5,682 nt of DNA from Bacteroidales bacterium (GTDB taxonomy: Bacteria > Bacteroidota > Bacteroidia > Bacteroidales > VadinHA17), in the NCBI GenBank assembly GCA_031285575.1, contig JAITVX010000250.1, positions 1 through 5,682 of the forward strand. Reading direction: 5' to 3'. This document shows, piece by piece, positions 1 to 5,682 of this stretch. Positions within the stretch are counted from its first letter, which is position 1. Each line of letters begins with the position of its first letter. The notes beneath the pieces are model-generated. The model was given only the letters and a program-made list of their open reading frames with translations. It was not told the origin of the DNA and did no database searches. Made by a program: the position numbers and the translations under genes.

Positions 1-1765
1 GCACAAGAGTATCTGCCATTGCCGACAGGTCGTCGTTATAACCAAGCATGAACTCATACGTTGAGCCTTCCGGCGATGATGCATTTACTGTAATCTGCGA
101 CCTGTCTTCAAGAGGAGCCATTTCGGCAGGAATATTTTTCCACAATATTATCATCAGGCCAAACGAAACTGCAAGAATTACCAGTGCAAACACTCTTTTA
201 TTGAGAAATGATTCAAGTCCTCGCCTGTATGTCTCGTTGAGGTTGTTAAAAAACACATCGGTTTTTCTGTAAAACCAACCGTGCGAAGTCTCTTTTCTTA
301 ACAGTTTTGTAGAAATCATTGGTGTAATAGAAAGCGCAAGAAAAGCCGATATTGCAATTGTGCCTGCCATTACTACGGCAAACTCGCGGAATAGCCTGCC
401 GGTTATTCCCTGCAAAAATACGATAGGAAAAAATACAGATACAAGTGTTATGGTAATGGCAATTATTGCAAAGAAAATCTCCTGCGAACCTTCAAGGCCT
501 GCCTGCCTGGGGGGCAAGCCATTTTCTATCTTCACATATATGTTTTCCATTACCACAATGGCATCGTCAACCACAATACCGATTGCAAGCACAATTGCAA
601 GCAGCGTAAGAACATTTATACTGTAGCCTGCAAGATACATTATGAAAAATGCGCCAACCAGCGAAACAGGAATTACAAGAATCGGAATAAGAGTGGCTTT
701 CCAGCTTCGCAGGAAAAAATAGATTATTATTATTACCAGAATAAAGGCAATGTATATTGTTTCCTCAACCTCGGTAATTGATTTACGTATGTAATCTGTG
801 CTGTCCCATGCAATTGTTGCCTGAATATCATCCGGCACGTCTTTCCTTATTGTGTCCAGACGTCTATACACTTCGTCAACAATGTCTATCTGGTTCGACC
901 CCGGTTGCGGTATTATTGCAACCTGCACCATTGGCACTCCGTCGGTTTTAAGTATTCCTCTTATATCTTCCGGCCCGAGTTCGGCGCGCCCTATGTCTTT
1001 AAACCGTATTATCTGGTCGCCTGTCTGCTTTATAATAAGGTCGTTAAATTCTCTTGGCGTTGTCATAAGCCCAAGCGTGCGGATTGTAAGTTCGGTATTG
1101 CTGCCTTCGATACTTCCCGACGGCAACTCTACATTTTCGCGCGAAATTGCATTTCTGACGTCAAGCGGAGTAAGCATATAGCCGGCTAACTTTACAGGAT
1201 CGAGCATAAGCCTCATCGAATACCGTTTCTGACCGTATATGCCCACCGCGCTAACCCCCTGTATGGTTTGAAGCTGCTCCTTATATGTAAGTTCAGCCAC
1301 ATCCGAAAGTTCAAGAAGCGATCTTTTTTCGCTCGATATGTTCAACAGCAGTATGGGGTTGGCGTCGGCGTCGGCTTTTGCCACAACCGGCGGGTCGCAG
1401 TCGCGCGGCAGCATCCTCATTGCCTGCGATACCTTGTCTCTTACATCGTTGGCAGCCGTTTCCATATCAACGGTAAGTTCAAATTCAACTGTAATATTGC
1501 TTCTGCCCTGGCTGCTTACGCTGGTGAGCGTGCGTATTCCCTGAATGCCATTGATTGACTGCTCAAGCGGTTCGGTAATCTGGGTTTCAATAACGTCGGA
1601 GTTTGCGCCCGGATATGATGTTGAAACGTTAATAATAGGCGGATCAACGCTCGGATACTCGCGTATTCCGAGAAACGTAAGGCCTACCAACCCCAACAGC
1701 ATTATTACTATTGCAAAAACTGTTGAGAGTACCGGCTTGTTTATACTTACTGATGCTAAACTCAT
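1..1765 (-). CDS. RND efflux transporter permease, AcrB/HAE1-like (partial, C-terminal part outside window)
   Basis: Inner-membrane proton/drug antiporter of a tripartite efflux pump. My translation from the ATG at 1765 runs in one open frame for 588 codons to the left edge; I checked the frame near 550 and at the edge and saw no frameshift. AcrB-type proteins have roughly 1000-1060 residues, so about the first 55-60% is here. It begins MSLASVSINKPVLSTVFAIV, giving TM1 at about 11-33, followed by the periplasmic porter region. TM2 lies near 338-352, followed by FLRSWKATLIP. TM4 carries the tandem aspartates of the proton relay (D400-D401 in GIVVDDAIVVMENIY, equivalent to AcrB D407-D408). TM7 and the start of the second periplasmic loop (NIPAEMAPLEDRSQ) are last. 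The Asp pair and overall resemblance favour a drug/hydrophobe exporter (HAE1) over a heavy-metal exporter, but the substrate cannot be read. The start lies 15 bp after the adaptor stop, so the two genes form one operon. Confidence 0.95.
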   Translation of the reverse strand, partial: MSLASVSINKPVLSTVFAIVIMLLGLVGLTFLGIREYPSVDPPIINVSTSYPGANSDVIETQITEPLEQSINGIQGIRTLTSVSSQGRSNITVEFELTVDMETAANDVRDKVSQAMRMLPRDCDPPVVAKADADANPILLLNISSEKRSLLELSDVAELTYKEQLQTIQGVSAVGIYGQKRYSMRLMLDPVKLAGYMLTPLDVRNAISRENVELPSGSIEGSNTELTIRTLGLMTTPREFNDLIIKQTGDQIIRFKDIGRAELGPEDIRGILKTDGVPMVQVAIIPQPGSNQIDIVDEVYRRLDTIRKDVPDDIQATIAWDSTDYIRKSITEVEETIYIAFILVIIIIYFFLRSWKATLIPILVIPVSLVGAFFIMYLAGYSINVLTLLAIVLAIGIVVDDAIVVMENIYVKIENGLPPRQAGLEGSQEIFFAIIAITITLVSVFFPIVFLQGITGRLFREFAVVMAGTIAISAFLALSITPMISTKLLRKETSHGWFYRKTDVFFNNLNETYRRGLESFLNKRVFALVILAVSFGLMIILWKNIPAEMAPLEDRSQITVNASSPEGSTYEFMLGYNDDLSAMADTLV

Positions 1766-1780
1766 ACTGCTTTCTTTAGG

Positions 1781-2875
1781 TTAATTATTTACAATGACAC
1801 TGTCGAGTGCTATGGGAATATTTTCACGCAACTGAAGTATTCCGGTCGTCAGTACTGTATCGCCAAAATTCAATCCACTAACCACCTGTATGTTCGATTC
1901 TGTCCTTAGCCCTATCGTAACCTTTTCCGACTGTGCAATTCCGTTGCGGAAAACAAAGACCCTTTCACCATCCATTTCCGGAATAAGCGATTCGGTCGGT
2001 ATTGCCATTGCCCTGTTTATTTTCGACAGTTCGAGTGAAATTCCGGCATATCTTCCCGATCGCAGCTCTTCATTATCGTTTGCATACATCGCCCGCAGCA
2101 CAATATTTCTGGTATTGATGTCAATCATAGGGTCGATGGCATAAACGGAAGCATGGTATGTTCTCGAACTTCCGTCTATTGTGAAAGTAACAGGATAGCC
2201 TATACGTATTTCCGAAGCATACCTTTCGGGAATGGAAAACTCAATCTTTAAAGGCTTCGTTTTAATAAGCTTTGCTATTTTTATCGAAGGGCTTGCATAG
2301 GCTCCCTCGCTTATGTAGCGAAGCCCGATAATTCCGTCGAATGGAGCTCTCAACTCTGTCATTGCAATTTGGGCTTTGCAAAGGTTTATATCCGACTTTA
2401 TTCTTTCTACCTCCGTAACAATCTGGTCGTAACTTTCCTGGCTTATGGCATCACGTCCGAGCAGGCTCCGCTGCCTGAACTCCATGGCTTCGGAAAGCGA
2501 CAACGACGCTTCAAGCTTCTGCAGCTGCGCCTGAAGCGGCAGGTCGTTTATTTTGGCAAGCAGGTCGCCTTCGTTTACGTGAGTTCCCTCCGTGAAGTTG
2601 ATGCTTACTATTTTTCCGGAAGCTTCAAACGAGAGGTCAACCTCTTCATCGGGCAGCAGCGTGCCGATAGACCTTATTGTTTCGCTCATTGAAACAGGTT
2701 TCAGTAAAAAGCCTGTGGCGTTCAGCCTTTGCTGGCCCTGCCTCAGCATTGGCGTCTGGCTGGCCTGCGGACCAAATTTTGCCACAATTAAAGGTTTAAG
2801 CTTTGGATAAAAAATTATGCCTGCCAGAAACAGGATAATGATAGTTGTGATTGTTGCTTTTAATTTCCTACTCAT
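1781..2875 (-). CDS. RND efflux periplasmic adaptor subunit (membrane fusion protein, HlyD/AcrA family)
   Basis: Links an RND permease to an outer-membrane channel. The 364-residue length is usual for the family. A short basic N-terminus is followed by one hydrophobic segment (about 8-23, TIIILFLAGIIFY). No lipobox cysteine is seen, so it is probably anchored by this helix rather than by lipid. Domains in order: first lipoyl half at about 78-110 (EASGKIVSINFTEGTHVNEG), a short alpha-helical hairpin at about 112-171, second lipoyl half at about 172-203 with the family motif TELRAPFDGIIG (173-184), beta-barrel at about 208-282, and membrane-proximal domain at about 285-360. The ATG at 2875 is chosen because it directly precedes the basic/hydrophobic N-terminus; no clear Shine-Dalgarno is present (the preceding bases are A/T). 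It is the first gene of the leftward efflux operon, and its leader holds a terminator-like hairpin. Family assignment is firm; substrate is unknown. Confidence 0.95.
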   Translation of the reverse strand: MSRKLKATITTIIILFLAGIIFYPKLKPLIVAKFGPQASQTPMLRQGQQRLNATGFLLKPVSMSETIRSIGTLLPDEEVDLSFEASGKIVSINFTEGTHVNEGDLLAKINDLPLQAQLQKLEASLSLSEAMEFRQRSLLGRDAISQESYDQIVTEVERIKSDINLCKAQIAMTELRAPFDGIIGLRYISEGAYASPSIKIAKLIKTKPLKIEFSIPERYASEIRIGYPVTFTIDGSSRTYHASVYAIDPMIDINTRNIVLRAMYANDNEELRSGRYAGISLELSKINRAMAIPTESLIPEMDGERVFVFRNGIAQSEKVTIGLRTESNIQVVSGLNFGDTVLTTGILQLRENIPIALDSVIVNN

Positions 2876-2895
2876 AATAATATCCGAATCATTAT

Positions 2896-2924
2896 AAAAA
2901 CAAAAACAATCCCACAGCGGGATT
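2896..2924 (-). terminator. Terminator-like hairpin in the 5' leader of the adaptor gene (possible attenuator)
   Basis: Read on the minus strand, a perfect 6-bp stem with a 5-nt loop (AATCCC-GCTGT-GGGATT, 2924-2908) is followed at once by GTTTTTGTTTTT (2907-2896). Stem plus U-run is the form of an intrinsic terminator. No minus-strand gene lies upstream that it could end, and it sits 20 bp before the adaptor ATG, so transcription of the efflux operon would pass through it. The stem has only three G-C pairs, so strength is uncertain. A competing 4-bp pairing (CGGG at 2935-2932 with CCCG at 2921-2918) would disrupt it. The 17-bp palindrome could instead be a protein-binding site. Confidence 0.4.
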
Positions 2925-2983
2925 ATTCATACCCGAAAAATCGTACAAAAACCGTGCAAACATGCCGGCGTATAGCCATGCCA

Positions 2984-3017
2984 ATTATTTAAAAAAGGTA
3001 TAATTATGTTAAATAAT
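2984..3017. promoter_or_regulatory. Perfect 9-bp inverted repeat, candidate operator between the divergent operons
   Basis: ATTATTTAA (2984-2992) and its exact reverse complement TTAAATAAT (3009-3017) flank a 16-bp spacer that contains TATAAT (2999-3004). On the minus strand, TTTG (3029-3026) lies 19 bp before TAATTATA (3006-2999), which weakly resembles the Bacteroidota -33/-7 arrangement. A leftward promoter for the efflux operon could therefore lie inside the dyad, with the dyad as operator. The arms are pure A/T in an AT-rich stretch, so chance is a real alternative. Confidence 0.3.
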
Positions 3018-3036
3018 CATAAATACAAACCGAGGA

Positions 3037-3138
3037 ATGAAAACCGCCGGTATTATGGCTACGGTAGCTGCATGTGCGTTCAATCTTACGTTGTGCGGCA
3101 ACTGTCGCATCAATGGCGGTATGGCCCCGATTGGGTAA
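3037..3138 (+). other. Small ORF of 33 codons (doubtful gene)
   Basis: ATG at 3037 to TAA at 3136-3138 would encode MKTAGIMATVAACAFNLTLC followed by a short Gly/Cys/Asn-containing tail (33 residues in all). GAGG (3032-3035) lies just before the ATG, closer than a normal Shine-Dalgarno spacing. The N-terminus is a lysine plus an apolar, Ala/Thr/Cys-rich stretch, but I recognise no family, and the ORF is short enough to occur by chance. It ends 14 bp before the -33 element of the regulator promoter. A 6-bp inverted repeat near its ends (ACCGCC 3043-3048, GGCGGT 3115-3120) suggests RNA structure as an alternative reading. Confidence 0.15.
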
Positions 3139-3152
3139 GTTGAGATTCCGGC

Positions 3153-3183
3153 TTTGCAATAACAAAAAAAATAACTTTATTTG
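3153..3183 (+). promoter_or_regulatory. Bacteroidota-type sigma-ABfr promoter for the regulator/ligase operon
   Basis: TTTG (3153-3156), a spacer of exactly 19 bp, and TTTATTTG (3176-3183) match the Bacteroidota consensus TTTG-N19-TAnnTTTG except for one base (T for A at the second -7 position). Transcription would start near 3189-3191, giving a leader of about 75 nt before the ATG at 3265. The spacer is very A-rich. An imperfect inverted repeat (CAATAA at 3157-3162 versus TTATTTG at 3177-3183) spans the element and could be a self-regulatory site, but it is weak. Confidence 0.6.
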
Positions 3184-3264
3184 CGGGCTGCAATGCCGAA
3201 ACACAGTTGTTGCGCGGCAGGCAGAACAGGCAAGTATTAATAAGAAAACAGAATAAACCAATTG

Positions 3265-3846
3265 ATGGAAAGCAATAAGATAATAGGAAGTAAGATTAAA
3301 AGCATCCGCGAGGTATCGAACCTTACGGTTGATGAAGTTTCTGAACGGTCGGGAGTGAGCGTTGAGCAGATTGAACGGATAGAAAAGAATGTTGAAATAC
3401 CGTCGCTGGCGCCACTTATTAAAATAGCCCGCGTTTTTGGCGTCCGTATCGGGACGTTCCTCGACGACCAGACGCAGCTTGGCCCGGTGATAAGCCGCGG
3501 CAAAGATATCGAAAACAAAAAGACAATACGTTTTGCCGACAGCATGGCCGTTGCCAACACCAACATGGAGTACCACTCGCTGTCGCAGGACAAGGCCGGA
3601 CGACACATGGAACCGTTCCTTATCGAGATATCGCCGGCCTCGACGCCGGATTTCGACCTGTCGTCGCACGAAGGCGAAGAGTTTATATACGTGCTCGACG
3701 GCGCCGTTGAAATAAGCTACGGCAAGCAGAACTACATTCTTGAAGCCGGCGACAGCATATACTACGACTCGGTTGTAGCTCACCATGTGCACGCAAAAGA
3801 AGGAACGTCGGCAAAAATACTCGGCATAGTATATACGCCGTTTTAA
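3265..3846 (+). CDS. XRE-family helix-turn-helix / cupin-domain transcriptional regulator
   Basis: A predicted cytoplasmic DNA-binding regulator of 193 residues, typical of two-domain HTH-cupin proteins. The N-terminal XRE/HTH_3 domain spans about 6-66; the recognition region is TVDEVSERSGVSVEQIERIE (21-40), followed by PSLAPLIKIARVFGV. The C-terminal cupin_2 domain spans about 112-190 and holds HEGEEFIYVLDG (135-146; H135 and E139 are likely metal/ligand positions) and EAGDSIYYDSVVAHHVHA (160-177; H173/H174). Such cupin domains usually bind a small effector that tunes DNA binding; the effector here is unknown. I chose ATG 3265 over the in-frame TTG directly before it (3262) because ATG is far the more common start. 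The upstream sequence is A-rich with no strong Shine-Dalgarno. It lies 39 bp before the acyl-CoA ligase and is probably co-transcribed, implying regulation of that enzyme or its own operon; control of the divergent efflux operon is possible but unproven. Confidence 0.93.
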   Translation: MESNKIIGSKIKSIREVSNLTVDEVSERSGVSVEQIERIEKNVEIPSLAPLIKIARVFGVRIGTFLDDQTQLGPVISRGKDIENKKTIRFADSMAVANTNMEYHSLSQDKAGRHMEPFLIEISPASTPDFDLSSHEGEEFIYVLDGAVEISYGKQNYILEAGDSIYYDSVVAHHVHAKEGTSAKILGIVYTPF

Positions 3847-3885
3847 CAGGCAGCCGCTATTACCTATATATTAAACAGCATAAAA

Positions 3886-5538
3886 ATGGAACTTCAGAAC
3901 AGAACAGTAGGGCAGTGGCTCGAGCACTGGGCGCAGACAACGCCCGACAAGGAATTTTTAGTTTATTCCGACCGCAACCTGCGGTTTACGTGGAATGAAT
4001 TCAACCAGCGCGTTGACAACATGGCCAAGGGACTGATGTCGATAGGTGTAACCCGCGGAACCCACGTGGGCATATGGGCAACAAACGTGCCCGACTGGCT
4101 CACATTTCTATATGCCGGCGCAAAGGTTGGAGCCGTGCTTATAACCGTAAACACAAGCTACAAGCAAAACGAACTCGAATATCTTGTTAAAGACTCCGAC
4201 ATGCACACCATCTGCATCACCGAAGGAGTGTTCGACGGAAACTTTGTTGATATGGTTTACCGCATGATACCCGAACTGAAAACATCGCAGCGCGGATTTG
4301 CCCGCAACGAACGGTTCCCTTGCCTGAAAAACGTTGTATATATAGGTCAGGAAAAATACAAGGGGATGTACAACACCCCCGAGCTGCTGCTGTCGGGGCG
4401 CAACATCGACGACAGTGTTCTGGAAGAAGCCAAACGTGCGGTAAACTGCCACGACACGGTTAACATGCAGTACACCTCAGGAACAACAGGCTTCCCCAAG
4501 GGCGTAATGCTTTCGCACTACAACATAGTGAACAACGGCTACTTTACCGGCGAAGGCATGGGCTTCACCGCCGCCGACAAGCTGTGCTGCTGCGTGCCGC
4601 TGTTTCACTGCTTCGGCGTTACGCTGGCCACAATGAACGTGCTTACACACGGATGCACACAGGTGATGGTAGAGAAGTTCGACCCGCTGCTGGTGCTGGC
4701 GTCGGTGCACAAAGAACGCTGCACGGCGCTCTACGGCGTGCCCACAATGTTCATTGCCGAGCTTAACCACCCCATGTTCGACATGTTCGACCTCACTTCG
4801 CTGCGCACCGGCATAATGGCAGGCTCGCTGTGCCCGATAGAACTCATGCGCTCCGTTACCGAAAAGATGCACATTACACACATCACCAGCGTATATGGCC
4901 TCACCGAATCGTCGCCCGGAATGACACACTCGGTGCTTGCCGATTCGTTTGAAGACCGCTGCACAACCGTTGGCCGCGAATACCCGTTTACCGAAGTAAA
5001 AGTGCTGAACCCCGAAACAGGCGAAGAATGCGCCGTTAACGAGCCCGGCGAAATATGCTGCCGCGGATACCTCACAATGCAGGGATACTACAAAAACCCG
5101 CAGGCAACGGCCGAAGTTATCGACAGCAACAGCTTCCTGCACAGCGGCGACATTGGCATTAGAGACGAAAACGGCTTCTACCGCATTACAGGCCGCATAA
5201 AAGATATGATTATACGCGGCGGCGAAAACATATACCCGCGCGAAATAGAAGAATACCTCTACCACCTCGAAGGCCTTAAAGACATACAGGTTGTAGGCGT
5301 TGCATCGCCCAAATACGGCGAGCAGATTGGCGCCTTCATAATACCCCACGAAGGAGCCGCGCTTACCGAAGAAGCCGTGAAAGACTTCTGCCGCGGGCAG
5401 ATTGCCCGGCATAAAATTCCCAGGTACATCTTCTTTGTCGATTCGTTCCCGATGACCGGAAGCGGAAAGATACAGAAATTCAAACTGCGCGAACAGGCGC
5501 TCGAGCTTCTTGCGAAGCAGGGCGTGGAGGTGGTTTAA
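3886..5538 (+). CDS. AMP-forming acyl-CoA synthetase/ligase (ANL superfamily, fatty-acyl-CoA synthetase-like)
   Basis: Activates a carboxylic acid with ATP to an acyl-adenylate and transfers it to CoA. The 550 residues are full length. Motifs in order: P-loop TSGTTGFPKG (197-206); PLFHCFG (238-244); YGLTESS (337-343); HSGDIG (419-424), whose D422 is the ATP-ribose-binding aspartate; hinge and A8 loop GRIKDMIIRGGENIYPREIEE (starting at 436); and PMTGSGKIQKFK (522-533), with catalytic lysine K528. All key residues are intact. The sequence most resembles the medium/long-chain ACSF2/FadK-type group, but chain length or an aromatic substrate cannot be fixed by reading. Three consecutive cysteines (C234-C236) precede PLFHC. 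ATG 3886 follows A-rich sequence typical of Bacteroidota starts. It is the second gene of the regulator operon. Its wobble positions are clearly richer in G/C than those of the efflux genes. A GG-rich/CC-rich imperfect hairpin (5526-5548) overlaps the stop codon, without a T-run. Confidence 0.95.
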   Translation: MELQNRTVGQWLEHWAQTTPDKEFLVYSDRNLRFTWNEFNQRVDNMAKGLMSIGVTRGTHVGIWATNVPDWLTFLYAGAKVGAVLITVNTSYKQNELEYLVKDSDMHTICITEGVFDGNFVDMVYRMIPELKTSQRGFARNERFPCLKNVVYIGQEKYKGMYNTPELLLSGRNIDDSVLEEAKRAVNCHDTVNMQYTSGTTGFPKGVMLSHYNIVNNGYFTGEGMGFTAADKLCCCVPLFHCFGVTLATMNVLTHGCTQVMVEKFDPLLVLASVHKERCTALYGVPTMFIAELNHPMFDMFDLTSLRTGIMAGSLCPIELMRSVTEKMHITHITSVYGLTESSPGMTHSVLADSFEDRCTTVGREYPFTEVKVLNPETGEECAVNEPGEICCRGYLTMQGYYKNPQATAEVIDSNSFLHSGDIGIRDENGFYRITGRIKDMIIRGGENIYPREIEEYLYHLEGLKDIQVVGVASPKYGEQIGAFIIPHEGAALTEEAVKDFCRGQIARHKIPRYIFFVDSFPMTGSGKIQKFKLREQALELLAKQGVEVV

Positions 5539-5555
5539 CGCCACCGCCTGCCGTT

Positions 5556-5682
5556 CCTGCACCACTGCATGAAGGTTGCGCCAACTGGCGCAAATCTCCT
5601 GCACCACTGCATGAAGGTTGCGCCAACCGGCGCAAGTCTCCTGCACCCCTGCGCGAAGGTTGCGCCAACCGGCGCAAGTCTC
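5556..5682. repeat. 42-bp tandem repeat array with an internal hairpin in every unit (continues past window)
   Basis: Three complete units are present: 5556-5597, 5598-5639 and 5640-5681; base 5682 begins a fourth. Each contains a perfect inverted repeat TTGCGCC-N4-GGCGCAA. In unit 1 the loop is AACT, so the stem can extend to 8 bp; in units 2 and 3 it is AACC. Units 1 and 2 differ at two positions (one in the loop, one after the stem). Unit 3 differs from unit 2 at three positions, all in the CCTGCACCACTGCAT half; the hairpin arms never change. Units abut without unique spacers, so this is a minisatellite-type array, not CRISPR. It begins 17 bp after the ligase stop. The hairpins lack a T-run, so they are not classical terminators, though they could stabilise the 3' end of the mRNA or slow polymerase. 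Confidence 0.92.

Larger units (their letters stand above)
2876..3264. other. Divergent intergenic region between efflux operon and regulator/ligase operon
   Basis: A 389-bp region separating two divergent operons. From left to right it holds the efflux leader with a hairpin and T-rich tail (2896-2924, read leftward), a 34-bp AT-rich dyad (2984-3017), a weak 33-codon ORF (3037-3138), and a Bacteroidota-type promoter pointing right (3153-3183) followed by a leader of about 75 nt. The centre (about 3040-3150) is visibly more GC-rich than its AT-rich flanks. I recognise no tRNA, rRNA or known riboswitch in it. Confidence 0.8.

Noticed and set aside
48..1784. Several short plus-strand open frames across the permease gene
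   Set aside because: They are shadows of the minus-strand RND permease, whose continuous frame includes the conserved TM4 Asp-Asp pair.
3262..3264. TTG as start codon of the HTH-cupin regulator
   Set aside because: It would add only one residue in front of an ATG. ATG at 3265 is the simpler choice, and no ribosome-binding signal favours TTG.
3004..3792. Minus-strand open frame (262 codons) across the regulator gene and intergenic region
   Set aside because: It overlaps the well-supported HTH-cupin gene and the likely promoter, has low-complexity Arg/Phe/Val-rich composition, and matches no family I know.
5526..5548. Rho-independent terminator at the end of the ligase gene
   Set aside because: GGAGGTGG and CCACCGCC can pair with one mismatch around the stop codon, but no T-run follows and the stem overlaps coding sequence, so I do not call it a terminator.
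4477..5646. Long minus-strand open frame (389 codons) opposite the acyl-CoA ligase, entering the repeat array
   Set aside because: It is antisense to a gene with all catalytic motifs intact. Its product is rich in His, Cys, Val and Ala without any recognisable domain, as expected from reading a GC3-biased gene backwards. The 14-residue repeat at its start only reflects the DNA repeat.
5556..5682. CRISPR array
   Set aside because: The repeated units are near-identical over their full 42 bp and directly abut; there are no unique spacers and no cas gene in view.

Overview
The window looks like chromosomal DNA from a member of the Bacteroidota, probably Bacteroidales. The evidence is indirect. 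Genes start after A/T-rich sequence with little Shine-Dalgarno character. A TTTG-N19-TTTATTTG element resembles the phylum's -33/-7 promoter. Ile is often encoded by ATA. I cannot name a genus.

The layout is two divergent operons around a 389-bp intergenic region. Leftward (minus strand) are a complete RND periplasmic adaptor gene (1781-2875) and, 15 bp downstream, the first 588 codons of an RND inner-membrane permease (1-1765), cut by the window edge. Together they would form the inner-membrane and periplasmic parts of a tripartite proton-driven drug/toxicant efflux pump. No outer-membrane channel gene is visible. Rightward (plus strand) are an XRE-type helix-turn-helix/cupin regulator (3265-3846) and, 39 bp downstream, an AMP-forming acyl-CoA ligase (3886-5538). 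They are probably co-transcribed, with the regulator controlling or sensing acyl/CoA metabolism.

The intergenic region (2876-3264) carries the following candidates: a good promoter for the regulator operon (3153-3183); a perfect 9-bp AT-rich dyad (2984-3017) that may be an operator; and, in the leader of the efflux operon, a hairpin with a T-rich tail that looks like an intrinsic terminator or attenuator, overlapped by a 12-codon mini-ORF. A 33-codon small ORF (3037-3138) is also present but weakly supported.

Just after the ligase, from 5556 to the right edge, lies a 42-bp tandem repeat. Three full units are visible, and each holds a perfect inverted repeat with 7-bp arms. It continues out of the window.

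The genes themselves belong to well-known families. I see no evidence for a wholly new enzymatic system. The less ordinary parts are the non-coding elements: the hairpin repeat array, the efflux leader structure, and the regulatory dyad between the two operons.
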